A stretch of DNA of 64,000 nucleotides from Rhizobium sp. ZPR4 (GCF_040215725.1 NZ_CP157969.1:620001-684000), one strand, 5' to 3'. Counted from the first letter of the stretch, positions 12,001-18,640 are shown. Notes: generated by a model from the letters alone, not told the origin. Translations and numbers: made by a program.

Positions 12001-15000
12001 GGACAAGCGTGAAGTTATAGTGACCGTTGTCGGTATCGGAGACCGTTGCATAAAAGACGACGTTGGATGCGGAGGTTGCCGTCGGAGCCGCCTCACCGGT
12101 GTAGCCGACCAGCGTCCCGTCGGCCAAAATCGCCGTATGCACAGCGAGACCATGCGAGCTCAGTGCCTCGCCATCCTGACCTTGTGTCGTGACAGTAGCG
12201 TTGGTGAAGGCAACCGAGCGGTCGCCGGCGCCACCCTGATTGGTGTTGGCGTTGTCAGCCCCCCAGGAGATGTTGAGCGAGCCGGTGGCGGTCGCATCGC
12301 CGGTCGCATGGGTCAGTGCTGCGTTGCCGTTCGCCAAAGCACCTTCGGTGACCGAGCCCGCATCGCCGAGGGCGGCGACAGGCTTGTCGTCGGCAACGGT
12401 GACGGTGAAGCTGTTCGTGGCCGTATCGCCGTCAGAGTCCGTTGCCGTATAGCCGAAGGTCAGCGTGATGGCATCCGAGCCCTTGGCATCATCAAGCGAC
12501 TGGACCAGGGTAAAGTTATAATGGCCGTTGTCGGTGTCAGAGACCGTGGCATAGAACACAACGTTGGATGCGGAAGTTGCCGTCGGAGCGGTCTCCCCGG
12601 TGTACCCGACCAATGTACCGTCGGCCAGCAGCACAGTATGAACGGCAAGGCCATGCGAGCTCAGCGCTTCGCCGTCCTGACCTTGGGTCGTCACCTTAGC
12701 ATCGGTGAAAGCAACCGAGCGATCGCCCGCCCCACCCTTGTCGGTGTTGGCATTGTCAGCGCCCCAGGAGATATTGAGCGAGCCGGTGGCACTCGCATCA
12801 CCTTCGACATGCGGATTCTCGTTGCCGCTTGCCAGTGCACCTTCGGTGACAGAGCCCGCATCGCCGAGGGCGGCGACAGGCTTATCGTCGGCAACGGTGA
12901 TGGTGAAGCTGTTCGTGGCCGTATCGCCGTCAGAGTCCGTTGCCGTATAGCCGAAAGTCAGCGTGATCGCGTCAGAACCCTTGGCGTCGTCGAGCGACTG
13001 AACCAGCGTGAAGTTATAATGGCCGTTGTCGGTATCGGAAACTGTTGCGTAGAAGACGATGTTCGAGCCAACCGCGCCCTTGGCATCCATGGCCGCCGTT
13101 GGAGCAACATCACCGGTGTAACCAACCAGCGTGCCGTCGGCCAAAATCGCCGTATGAACCGCAAGACCATGCGAGCTCAATGCCTCGCCATCCTGACCTT
13201 GTGTCGTGACGGTAGCATCGGTGAAGGCAACAGACCGGTCGCCGGCGCCGCCCTGGTTCGTATTGGCGTTGTCGGCACCCCAGGAGATGTTGAGCGAGCC
13301 GGTGGTGATGGCATCGGTTGCGACATGCGGGTTCTCGTTGCCGCTTGCCAGCGCACCTTCGGTGACCGAGCCCGCATCGCCGAGGGCGGCGACAGGCTTG
13401 TCGTCGGCGACGGTGATGGTGAAACTGTTCGTGGCGGTGTCACCATCGGAATCGGTGGCCGTGTAACCGAAGGTCAGCGTGATCGCATCGGAACCCTTGG
13501 CGTCATCGAGCGACTGGACCAGCGTGAAGTTATAATGGCCGTTGTCGGTGTCGGAGACCGTGGCATAGAACACAACGTTGGATGCGGAAGTTGCCGTCGG
13601 AGCCACCTCACCGGTGTAGCCGACCAAAGTGCCGTCGGCCAAAATCGCCGTATGAACCGCAAGGCCGTGTGAGCTCAGCGCGCCGTTGTCCTCACCCGTC
13701 GCCGCAACCGTGGCATTGGTGAAGGCAACCGAGCGGTCGCCGGCGCCGCCCTGGTTCGTATTGGCGTTGTCAGCACCCCAGGAGATGTTGAGCGAGCCGG
13801 TGGCGGTCGCATCGCTTTCGACATGCGGGTTCTCGTTGCCGCTTGCCAAAGCACCTTCGGTGACCGAGCCCGCATCGCCGAGGGCGGCGACAGGCTTGTC
13901 GTCGGCGACGGTGATGGTGAAGCTGTTCGTGGCAGTGTCACCATCGGAATCGGTGGCCGTATAGCCAAAGGTCAGCGTGATGGCATCAGAACCCTTGGCA
14001 TCATCAAGTGACTGAACCAGCGTGAAGTTATAGTGACCATTGTCGGTGTCAGAGACCGTGGCATAGAAGACGACGTTGGATGCAGAGGTTGCCGTTGGAG
14101 CCGCCTCACCAGTGTAGCCGACCAGCGTCCCGTCGGCCAGCAGCGTAGTATGAACGGCAAGGCCATGCGAGCTCAGTGCCTCGCCGTCCTGACCTTGTGT
14201 CGTGACAGTAGCGTTGGTGAAGGCAACCGAGCGGTCGCCCGCCCCACCCTTGTCGGTGTTGGCATTGTCGGCACCCCAGGAAATGTTGAGCGAGCCGGTG
14301 GCCGTTGCATCGCCGGTCGCATGGGTCAGTGCTGCGTTGCCGTTCGCCAGAGCGCCTTCGGTGACGGAGCCCGCATCGCCGATTGCCGCGACAGGCTTGT
14401 CGTCGGCGACGGTGATGGTGAAGCTGTTCGTGGCCGTATCACCATCGGAATCGGTGGCCGTATAGCCGAAGGTCAGCGTGATCGCGTCAGAACCCTTGGC
14501 ATCATCGAGCGACTGAACCAGGGTGAAGTTATAATGGCCATTGTCGGTGTCGGAGACCGTCGCATAGAAGACGACGTTGGATGCGGAGGTTGCCGTGGGA
14601 GTAGTCTCACCGGTGTAACCCACCAGCGTACCATTGGCCAAAATCGCCGTGTGCACGGCCAGGCCATGCGAGGTCAGCACGCCGTTGTCCTCACCTGTCG
14701 CCGCAACCGTGGCGTTGGTGAAGGCGACCGAGCGATCGCCGAGGCCGCCCTTGTCGGTGTTAGCGCTGTCAGCGCCCCAGGAGATATTGAGCGAGCCGGT
14801 GGCCGTCGCGGCGCCGGTGTCATGGGTCAGGGCTGCGTTGCCGGCAGCCAACGCCGCCTCGGTGACCGAACCCGCCGTACCAACGGCCGCAACCGGTACG
14901 CTGTCCGTGATGTCGACGTTCGCGACAGCCGAAACCGTGTGGCCGCTCGTGTCGGAGACCGTGTAGCGAAATTGCAGTTCAAGCACATCGCTGGCCGAAT

Positions 15001-15976
15001 TGGCACCGCGTGGATGGTCAAGGGCAGCGAGCTGGGTGAAGGTATACTCGCCGGTCGAGGCGTTGAATACCAGCGTGAAGACCGTGACGCCATTGGCGAC
15101 GCCGGTGACGGTCTGGCCGTTCTGGGTGACAACAACCGCAACGCCGCCGGAGGTCAGGCCCGACAGCTGCTGCGTGCCGCTGCTGGTGATTTCTGCCTCG
15201 CCGACCAGCGTGACAGTGGTGATCGAGGCATTGTTGCCGCCGAAGCCGAAACGACCGGTGCTGCTTGAGGTAAGGAAGGTGCCGGTGCTGCTGCCACGCT
15301 CGACCAACGAGGCCGTTTCGGTCGCCTGCGGATCGATGAAGGGAACGCGGGTCTGGGTGCCGGAGAGATCGCCGCCGCTGCCTCCGCCGAATCCGCCGCC
15401 AGGACCGAGAAGTCCGATCAGGTTCAGCGGCGTGCGCGCATTCCCGGCCTGGCTGTCCGTGAACTGGTGGCCGGAATCCGTGCTATTGCCGGCGTGAACC
15501 GAACCATCGGGACCTTCAGCGACATTGATGCCCTGCTGCTGTAATGCCGCGACGACGGCCTGCTGCGGCAGCGTCACTTCCCCGATCAGGAAGGTCGGAA
15601 CATGCAGAGCACCGTTGATGATGACGATGCGTGTTCCATCGGCCTGGATCAGAACAAGGTTGCGCCCTTCGACGTGGATATCGTCGATTGAGGTGTTCGG
15701 CGGCAGATGGACGACATTGCCATTGTCGGGCACGATCTGGATCGGCTGACGAGCGGCAGTGTTTTGCGGCTCGTTGGCTGCAAGGCGCCCCGTCTTGCCA
15801 TTCGCCTGTTGCTCTTCGGCTTGTGCCACCTCGAATGCAGCGACATCAGCATTCTGCGACAACGGCAGCGAATAATCGGCGCTGATATCGGCTGCGACGC
15901 CCTCGTCCCGGCCGCTTGATGCGAAATCATGCGAAGCAGCTTCGTGGTCTACGGTCGAAATACGCAAGTCTTCCAT
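1..15976 (-). CDS. Giant RTX/VCBS-cadherin repeat adhesin secreted by a type I system (C-terminus beyond window)
   Basis: The frame opens at ATG 15976, with GGGAG about 9 nt upstream, and stays open to base 1, giving at least 5,325 residues. Residues 1-185 are non-repetitive and probably form the N-terminal retention region. A Gly-rich linker (GPGGGFGGGSGG) follows near residue 191. Next come seven near-identical ~170-residue units (14.9-11.4 kb) and six related units of the T1SS-143/VCBS kind ending in DGDGD...GSLT (11.4-8.4 kb). An RTX block with GGAGNDTL-type nonapeptides lies at about residues 3430-3740. Beyond it are VCBS/cadherin-like repeats with VNGTNDAP linkers and two jelly-roll-like modules (around 3.4-2.9 kb and 1.44-1.0 kb). 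This is the known design of LapA/BapA-type surface adhesins; the secretion operon and LapG-like protease nearby fit that role. The C-terminal secretion signal is outside the window. The last ~1.7 kb looks less GC-rich than the rest. Confidence 0.9.
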   Translation of the reverse strand, partial: MEDLRISTVDHEAASHDFASSGRDEGVAADISADYSLPLSQNADVAAFEVAQAEEQQANGKTGRLAANEPQNTAARQPIQIVPDNGNVVHLPPNTSIDDIHVEGRNLVLIQADGTRIVIINGALHVPTFLIGEVTLPQQAVVAALQQQGINVAEGPDGSVHAGNSTDSGHQFTDSQAGNARTPLNLIGLLGPGGGFGGGSGGDLSGTQTRVPFIDPQATETASLVERGSSTGTFLTSSSTGRFGFGGNNASITTVTLVGEAEITSSGTQQLSGLTSGGVAVVVTQNGQTVTGVANGVTVFTLVFNASTGEYTFTQLAALDHPRGANSASDVLELQFRYTVSDTSGHTVSAVANVDITDSVPVAAVGTAGSVTEAALAAGNAALTHDTGAATATGSLNISWGADSANTDKGGLGDRSVAFTNATVAATGEDNGVLTSHGLAVHTAILANGTLVGYTGETTPTATSASNVVFYATVSDTDNGHYNFTLVQSLDDAKGSDAITLTFGYTATDSDGDTATNSFTITVADDKPVAAIGDAGSVTEGALANGNAALTHATGDATATGSLNISWGADNANTDKGGAGDRSVAFTNATVTTQGQDGEALSSHGLAVHTTLLADGTLVGYTGEAAPTATSASNVVFYATVSDTDNGHYNFTLVQSLDDAKGSDAITLTFGYTATDSDGDTATNSFTITVADDKPVAALGDAGSVTEGALASGNENPHVESDATATGSLNISWGADNANTNQGGAGDRSVAFTNATVAATGEDNGALSSHGLAVHTAILADGTLVGYTGEVAPTATSASNVVFYATVSDTDNGHYNFTLVQSLDDAKGSDAITLTFGYTATDSDGDTATNSFTITVADDKPVAALGDAGSVTEGALASGNENPHVATDAITTGSLNISWGADNANTNQGGAGDRSVAFTDATVTTQGQDGEALSSHGLAVHTAILADGTLVGYTGDVAPTAAMDAKGAVGSNIVFYATVSDTDNGHYNFTLVQSLDDAKGSDAITLTFGYTATDSDGDTATNSFTITVADDKPVAALGDAGSVTEGALASGNENPHVEGDASATGSLNISWGADNANTDKGGAGDRSVAFTDAKVTTQGQDGEALSSHGLAVHTVLLADGTLVGYTGETAPTATSASNVVFYATVSDTDNGHYNFTLVQSLDDAKGSDAITLTFGYTATDSDGDTATNSFTVTVADDKPVAALGDAGSVTEGALANGNAALTHATGDATATGSLNISWGADNANTNQGGAGDRSVAFTNATVTTQGQDGEALSSHGLAVHTAILADGTLVGYTGEAAPTATSASNVVFYATVSDTDNGHYNFTLVQSLDDAKGSDAITLTFGYTATDSDGDTATNSFTITVADDKPVASAGDAGSVTEGALTGGNENPHVATDAITTGSLNISWGADNANTNQGGAGDRSVAFTDATVSVTGENNGTLSSHGLAVHTALLADGTLVGYTGDVAPTAVADAKGGIGSNIVFYATVSDTDNGHYNFTLVQSLDDAKGSDAITLTFGYTATDSDGDTAANSFTVTVADDKPVASDVTVGTGSLYDTTPTEQMPLRPFVESSEGSTPSEGATDSVSGGSGSLFTAGADGFQQVSFTDPTGLKGIYIDANGVAHKEGLSYSTTTDNLGNTIYTATGKESGQVLFTLTVGADGSYTYVQSGAFADAKGSDNENFKISFEVTDGDGDKATGSLTLNVADSLPVANNVTVDSGSLHDTTSTSSGTNPSPVQPLVEQPSEGSTPPDGAKSDSVSGAAGSLFTTGADGFARLTFINPTGLKAINIDENGVAHKEGLSYSTSRDDSGDTIYTATGKDSGHVIFTLTVHADGSYTYVQSGAFADAKGSDNENFKIGFEVTDGDGDKSTGSLTLNVADSLPVASAVTAEHLVNDDMFTGGNPDQTDEYKSVSGNVGSLFNMGADGFKSVAIAHSDLPKLTTIYTDANGVAHQEAATWSKAQVADGSTTWIASSEHNQTVATLTINADGSYTFSTGAPLAHPTSQDAEETLSLTFNFTVTDGDGDKATGSLTVGVKDDVPIAHTVDNTASPLNDDAQAGGNQDVNDANAHSVSGAAGALFSAGADGFASVSIDQSSLPALKTIYVDANGFAQQEDVTWGKPTISGGATTWVASSANHDAVATLTISADGSYTFSTSAPLVHPTSGTTEESLPLTFTFTVTDGDNDTSTGSLTLHVTDDVPLANSVTVTSVTLNDDALKGGNPDTVGVADTDTVSGASGTLFTGGADGVHQVTLGTTTDFSAIYTGKDGFAHVESVVWGSPTTTAGGETIWVATGKDSGQTVATLTIGTDGSYSFTLSAPVAHGASQTAENTQDLTFNFTVTDGDSDTASGALTVTVKDDAPIAYKVDATSTPLNDDAQAHGNPDGGSADVNTINGDAGALFSAGADGVKSVSMDSLPTLKAIYLDSHGIGHQESVTWASSSANGVTTWTATGASSHATVAVLTIGSDGSYSFAADAPLVHSTASTTEDSLTLNFGFTVTDGDGDAAKGSLAIAITDDVPVASGTTVAARADEGDIYNLLSHGNSPLDGTHDGSSSQPALFGLGFAATVSGSVASTVSFGADGAAVGGGFSFTANATSTLAALHLTSGGEVLSYAVVNNVIIGYVDNDHHSGYNPLFDRPVLSLTLSGDGSFTFQQYDQLDNVAGAGNDLRSGTGSISAIDFGSVIQATDGDGDSVTLTGALKVTIVDDAPKVDLALTGSITIDESGSGDNDVSASNSVRSLFAGITGGNDPHMSTVYAQHSVVSPSVSMGADDASGATSSLTLHIDNADSGLTTTAGQAITLSQLADGTVVGKIADGEIAFAIRIDDSGKVSIAQYMALANPNPSKSDGDLVDLNGKLSAVLSATDSDGDTVSTSVSIGSSIHFDDDGPSIGNAVSTKTLAEHDLVTNSGSLSPSGISTGTVALNLAFGADGPAAHAVTFVARSNGSYFSASYGNNQTLDATKLSSGGHALSYSVSSDGMTLIAYTGSNAADQSSWVFKVALSQDSGHASGAYNFTLYKALDDVNGQTNLSDIKLTFQVAGHDGDGDTTKGTQSFSVDVTDDGPSISSFAVDKTQAITVDEHGLTTASPISASTGTHSIVTATVNAGADGLASQVYSLQVGSNANSGLSTIDNHAITLQQQAAGTVNGVYTGADGKTHIAFTISIDSGSGALSVTENVALKDIVNNNPVDHLNLATGSLSAVVTVMDGDGDTASKSADLSGVITFKDDVPTIGSVSIGGVGENDLATTHPSATGSLAISFGADGAKSVAFSSASAASNVTGPNGLSSNGKPLAYAFIGSLLVAYTGSMPTAADAANVVFTVALAVAGSGSYAFTLLQPLDHSGAIAANGSHAIDLTFGYTATDGDNDTASGSFTVEVNAAGTVTGQTIDYSAISTGVTVNLSDVSQTVGSQTIAANMATDAGTTHVVGRDNVAGMTHVIGTSGDDTLIGGAGDTLTGGAGNDTFVAAGGTVTVTDLHDKDIVKVLNGATAAITATGDWTATSDTVNNGTATINANGHNIDLSAAGGNGWTLTNAGNATGVTLVGSNHGDTIIGGSGDDIIRAGTGSDTIDAGAGNDKIYMSADLADAAAYGPRSFDLGAGIKIDVSLDHMSGTGDSVNGGAGDDTLYLQGSGSNGYVLDYRSTSGLQLQGVEHIVGTDSNDLIAVSKTYMSDAAGGGVTIDGGAGDDVIFGGAGNDTLIGGAGNDIIVAGTGNDTILGGTGSDKIYYTVGSGNDRIDGGATLVGGKETDTDELHIVGDGNGHTYTIGEIALSDTGNIVSADDHADLTIGVSGGGSVRADGIEDLYLDLGGSAGNTIVFGNVSDTALAPDTIVVNSGSGNDTFDMTGLTGNVHIVINDSDPVATAGSDTDTLKLAGKWADWTVTHTGTDDGTGSYTLTNGTETITVTNVEQFTFMGENGGAGGTLSLSQLMNVAPVANNFTALSAVIEDSSSETVEGFILHGNHATDANTNKFDTLTVVGISAGTTPSAVANVAGSDPTVVDGTYGKLTIYADGTYSYTLDDTKNATNSLSQGEQVKEVFDYTVQDAHGVQSSATVTINVIGTNDAPIAVAEAASVTEDTAVTATGSLLAGASDVDHLDVLSVAKVGDVTDGHAGVAGTYGTLTWDSTSGEYTYVLNNADPAVQHLIPNETLTDTFTFTITDNHGATSTQTLTVTINGSDDFPVIIGAQDAGGHTVASNLLVDGDFAHATASAWTNGGGFIWATEGTGWTISGTEPGQTGVRLEEIASNYNGVTSSNGAPMVDLGASPGNIAISQTVHGLTDGASYVLSFEYGTPANGTAAVQVWWNGELVDTLTPTPGAGPMSTITLPLTAHGSDNTISFVEVGTASDNTGTYLANVSLTAASATSLPVIADAMNENDTHSFTFGSAQFNYGADGQGTTGALTFDTTHAVVSGPQGITLGMPQLSFDGSTITVTPGTAFDALGAGEIAKISIPFEVTDRNGSVTSGVYELTVTGTDDAPVILASSQTSGSVVEQGLDASGHAVGTSTVSGIMASSDVDHGDTATWSIVSGQTTVSSVHGTYGTLQMDAGSGKWTYTIDEKAADSLQLGDQKVDSFTVEVADGHGGIATQQVNITVNGSNDAPVISGAATGSVAEAGVNVAVSAGTVSGSLTASDVDDTSFTWSVVDPKNSANSAGSEVGAYGTLSVDQTGKWTYVLDQSKADPLTASDQKHDVFAVQVSDGHGGVTTQTVDVTVNGTNDAPTFTGDTGSILEGSTTPISGAIVVSDVDANQSSFTTASSNSIAGAHGTFTFTNDGSATGTWTYALNNNDTAVQALTAGAKLTDTLALTSADGTPHNVTVTITGVDNPPVFGTGTTTGSVTEDASYSVGSELITNGDFQSYYFSGTHSYPTNWSLTGSVYDVNGGRLDSTSAMLVSNTSSINSLSQTISTVVGQTYQLSFYMQDFATSLPGGAAAIFDVTTGSQTQAISYTYSNSSNSPYVLYTVNFVATNSSTLIKFWSPYQPFGSFNIDDVSVKAVSGTPGIETTTGSIAFTDTHASYTHTVSYATPAGSSYYGTFAASVDNTNNKVNWTFSVNDSAIQSLGVNDHINQTYTLTLSDGHGGTVTKDVVVTVNGTNDAPTLSNVAATASYNAGNAAIVLSSTTTANDVDNATLASAKVSVSGGFISGDTLTATVTGTSITASYNAATGVLTLTGNDTLAHYQAVLDSVTFSSTSSSTTTRTISWSVNDGTIDSSVSTTTITVAPHVNVAPVLDLDTAASGSDELLTYTRQTTVNLAPRALVTDSDSSNFNGGTLTISSPGASDKLSILNQGMSSGKIGVSGSNVTYGGTKIGTYTSSDGGATLTITFTS
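4770..5690 (-). repeat. RTX calcium-binding nonapeptide block within the adhesin
   Basis: Read on the minus strand, the segment contains GTSGDDTLIGGAGDTLTGG, GGSGDDIIRAGTGSDTI, GGAGDDTLYLQGSG and GGAGNDTLIGGAGNDII. These match the GGxGxDxUx consensus of hemolysin-type calcium-binding repeats, which fold into a parallel beta-roll when they bind Ca2+ outside the cell. The block sits in the interior of the protein (about residues 3430-3740), with more than 1,500 residues still following it. Confidence 0.88.
8410..11365 (-). repeat. Six diverged ~480-bp T1SS-143/VCBS-type units in the adhesin
   Basis: The end-of-unit phrase FxVTDGDGDxAxGSLTVxVxDDxP recurs at about 10.86, 10.35, 9.87, 9.40, 8.91 and 8.43 kb, a period of 470-515 bp. 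The units share SVSGxxGxLFxxGADGFxxV, IYxDxNGxAHxE and TLTIxADGSYTF. They are clearly related to one another but more diverged than the seven units upstream. They probably act as rigid, calcium-stiffened spacers. Confidence 0.75.
11365..14895 (-). repeat. Seven near-identical ~500-bp tandem units inside the adhesin
   Basis: The phrase VADDKPVAA...GSVTE recurs with spacings of about 521, 498, 500, 516, 498 and 499 bp. Each unit reads GSLNISWGAD, then DRSVAFTNA, HGLAVHT, LVGYTG, VVFYATVSDTDNGHYNFTL, GYTATDSDGDTATNSFTI. Nucleotide identity is very high: the stretches at about 11711-11797 and 12213-12298 differ at only a few positions. They resemble the DUF5801/T1SS-143 class of repeats in RTX proteins. 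Short length differences sit in the GSVTE-ISWGAD segment and in the SNVVFYA segment. Confidence 0.88.
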
Positions 15977-16217
15977 GGGTCTGGCTCCCGGTGTCTCGTA
16001 ATTTGCCGCAATCAATTACGGGAGCGGGACGATTGCAATACTTCATTAACCTCGCCGATATAGCCGGTTATGCAGCATCGCAGAATTATTTTACCGATGG
16101 TTAACTCAACCAAAGAACAAGTCGTTAAGTATACCGCTTGACTTTACGTCAGCCGCGGTGTGCAAATGCGGCCCGATAGGCTGTTGCAGTCTGCCATAGA
16201 GAATCGGGGGAGTAGTT

Positions 16218-17429
16218 GTGCCGTTTGCGATCAGCCTTTCGTTGGACCTTTTGACCGAGCGGCTGTCGCGCAGACTGCATCGGCGACCAGCACGCGGTGC
16301 GGCCCTCATCCTCTGTGCCGGCCTTGCCGGCTGTCAGATGGACGGTGTCGGACTGGAGAACAACAGCAAGAAGGACGACATAAAAATGCCGTCCACGGCC
16401 ATCGAAGAGACCTATGGTGGCGACAGCGGCACGGAAATTACGCTGCTGCTGCGCAAGGGCGCGGCCGGCCTCTACGAAGGTCCCGCTCGCGACATACGCG
16501 ACGGGGCGGTGCTTGGCGTCGGCGAACTCGGCAACAATCAAGTTCGGCTGCGCGTCAAAGATGTCGGTCCGGGTCTTGCTGGCGTTGCCGCACAGGTTAC
16601 GGCGGCCAAAGGCCGAAATGCCGCTTTGATCGTCAGCTATTTGCCGCCGGCCGAGACTGCGTCCATTGCTGCCATTCCTCCCGCCCAGCGCCCGCCGTTG
16701 CTTAATCTTGCGAGCGCGACTACCACGACGGGCGGAGACGTCTTCAACCTCGCCTCGGGCGAAATCGACAGCGCGATCGAGGGCGTCAAGGCGGCAGGTC
16801 CCGGGGGTCATAAGAAGGTGTCGGCGCTGGTGCCTGCAGATTTTTCTCAATCCGATACAACAAGATTGGGCAGCGCCATCTGGAACAGCGGCAACACGTT
16901 CATGGGCCTTGGCCGTTACGGCGCAAGCGATCAGGCCGCGGATATCCTGACCAAGAACCGGCCGCTGATCCAGTCAGCCGAAATCGTGGTCATTCTCGGA
17001 AACACATCGGAAATCGGCATGGCAGCAAGTGCCGTGCGCAGTGCCACCATTCCCGGTCAGGCGCTGGTCGGCACCAACAACTGGCCGCAAGCGGTGTATG
17101 CGACGCCCGCCGTGGCTGGCGCATTTGTCGCGACGGACGATACGCAGAGCGGCGGGCTCATTGCCGAGCGTTATCAGCGCCATTTCAATCACCCGCTGAC
17201 GACCTCCGGCTCCTATGGCTACGACGCCATGGCGATCGCCTCCGGCCTTGTCCGCTCCCAGGGACCGCAGGCCGTCACCGCCGCCAACCTGACGAACAAG
17301 GTTGGCTTCCGCGGCACGACCGGGCTTTTCCGCTTCACCGCCTCCGGCATGGTGGAGCGCAAGATGGTGATCAATACGATCGACGGCGGCAAACTGAAGG
17401 TTTCCACACAGCCCTCACAGTCGTTCTGA
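16218..17429 (+). CDS. Lipoprotein with type I periplasmic-binding (Leu/Ile/Val-binding) fold
   Basis: A 403-residue protein starting at GTG 16218, with GGGGGAG just upstream. After a basic N-region comes a hydrophobic stretch ending in the lipobox LAGC, with Cys39 as the predicted lipidated residue, so it should be membrane-anchored. The body has the two-lobed pattern of the Peripla_BP_6 family (LLLRKGAAGLYEGPARDIRDG, ALVPADFSQSD, GSYGYDAMAIASGL). That family binds amino acids in ABC systems and also includes non-transport lipoproteins such as LpoA. No permease or ATPase lies beside it. It is divergent from the giant adhesin with a 241-bp shared upstream region, so a role in envelope or adhesin biology is possible; this is inference. 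Confidence 0.72.
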   Translation: MPFAISLSLDLLTERLSRRLHRRPARGAALILCAGLAGCQMDGVGLENNSKKDDIKMPSTAIEETYGGDSGTEITLLLRKGAAGLYEGPARDIRDGAVLGVGELGNNQVRLRVKDVGPGLAGVAAQVTAAKGRNAALIVSYLPPAETASIAAIPPAQRPPLLNLASATTTTGGDVFNLASGEIDSAIEGVKAAGPGGHKKVSALVPADFSQSDTTRLGSAIWNSGNTFMGLGRYGASDQAADILTKNRPLIQSAEIVVILGNTSEIGMAASAVRSATIPGQALVGTNNWPQAVYATPAVAGAFVATDDTQSGGLIAERYQRHFNHPLTTSGSYGYDAMAIASGLVRSQGPQAVTAANLTNKVGFRGTTGLFRFTASGMVERKMVINTIDGGKLKVSTQPSQSF

Positions 17430-17689
17430 AGCCGGGCAATCTCATAGAGCGCATCGCGCGTCGTTGCGGCGCGTTATCGCCATCACGATACTGCCGTTTC
17501 ACTGACCGGCCTTGGGGGTGGATCACTTTGGCGCCCTTCGCTGCATCATCCTTAATACTTTCTCACTGGGCCCTGTAGAATTTTATACTTATTTGATCGC
17601 TTAATTTATACTTAATTTAGCTACGTTTCCGAACGTCATATTCAGAAGTATCGCGCACTATTCTCTCAAACAGGGGAAATAGTGCGCCA
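17430..17689. promoter_or_regulatory. Upstream region of the LapG-like gene with two TTATACTTA repeats
   Basis: The last ~110 bp are markedly AT-rich. TTATACTTA occurs at 17583-17591 and again at 17606-17614, 23 bp apart. A related sequence lies in the adhesin/lipoprotein upstream region (reverse complement near 16125-16133), and CTATACTTTATAG lies near 24318 upstream of the TolC gene. This may be a shared regulator site or simply promoter AT-richness. No start-site data are available. Confidence 0.3.
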
Positions 17690-18640
17690 ATGGAACGCAA
17701 GAACAAAAAAAATATACTTGCAGCGCTTGCTGCAGCTTCCTTCGCTCTCGGTCTATCGTCACCGACCGCTAGCATGGCGGCGACCGGCGATACCGTCCGT
17801 CCCGTCGTCAAGCTGCTTCAGGACCCGCTGGTGGACACGGCCTTCGACCTCTTTGCGCCCACCATCAGAAACGCCGCAAAGGCGATCAGCGGCGTCGACC
17901 TCGCTACGCTGAACCAGAGCCTTGCCGTTGCGCCAGGCGGCCTTCCGCATAATGACCTCACCGCATCCGAGCCGGTACGTCCCGCAAAGCCAAGCAACGT
18001 TCCTCTGGGCGACTCGGTGTTCGGAACCGTCGCCATTCCCTTCAAACATCTTGCCGCGCTTAACAATTTCGCCGGCCCGCTCGCCGAAATCCGGTCGGGT
18101 AAATCGCTCGATTGCGGTGCAGGTGGATGCAACGCTGCCGAAACCGCCATAGCCGCGGCTGAAACAAAGATTGCCGGCGCCTCGATCCGCGACAAGATCA
18201 ACAACATCAATTACACGGTCAACCATGCCATCCGCTACGCCAGCGACATGGAAACCTATCACGTGGCGGATTACTGGGCGAAGCCGAGCGAGGCTCTGTC
18301 GCACCAGCAGGGCGACTGCGAGGACTATGCCATATTGAAGATGGCAGCACTCTACAATGCGGGCGTCGATCTCGACCACATGGCGCTAGTCGTCCTCTTC
18401 GACCAGCAGCGGCATTTCTACCACGCCGTCCTGTCGGTCTCCGTCAACGGCAACAACCTCATTCTCGACAACATGCGCGATGAGGTTTTGTCCGACAAGC
18501 GCATTGCAGAATATCTGCCCCTCTATTCGATCGTCGCTGGCCGCGGCTATCTGCATGGTTCGCGCGATCCCCGTGCGCAAGCGGTTGCCGCCGCAATGCC
18601 GCTCGCCAAGGTGGTTCCCGGCGAAGGCGAGGTTCACTAA
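17690..18640 (+). CDS. LapG-like periplasmic transglutaminase-type cysteine protease (BTLCP, DUF920/peptidase C93)
   Basis: A 316-residue protein with a Sec signal peptide (KKNILAALAAASFALGL...SMA) cleaved near residue 30. The catalytic Cys-His-Asp triad is visible: Cys210 in QQGDCEDYA, His245 in HFYHAVLSV and Asp260 in LILDNM. The family-typical DYWAKPSE precedes the Cys. In Pseudomonas fluorescens, LapG cuts the LapA adhesin near its N-terminus and releases it from the cell; the membrane c-di-GMP receptor LapD blocks this when c-di-GMP is high. The giant adhesin and its exporter flank this gene, so the same role is likely here. No LapD-like gene is in the window. Confidence 0.88.
   Translation: MERKNKKNILAALAAASFALGLSSPTASMAATGDTVRPVVKLLQDPLVDTAFDLFAPTIRNAAKAISGVDLATLNQSLAVAPGGLPHNDLTASEPVRPAKPSNVPLGDSVFGTVAIPFKHLAALNNFAGPLAEIRSGKSLDCGAGGCNAAETAIAAAETKIAGASIRDKINNINYTVNHAIRYASDMETYHVADYWAKPSEALSHQQGDCEDYAILKMAALYNAGVDLDHMALVVLFDQQRHFYHAVLSVSVNGNNLILDNMRDEVLSDKRIAEYLPLYSIVAGRGYLHGSRDPRAQAVAAAMPLAKVVPGEGEVH

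Noticed and set aside
8410..14895. Regular spacing that could be taken for a CRISPR array or satellite
   Set aside because: The period is ~480-500 bp, keeps one reading frame throughout, and encodes protein repeats.
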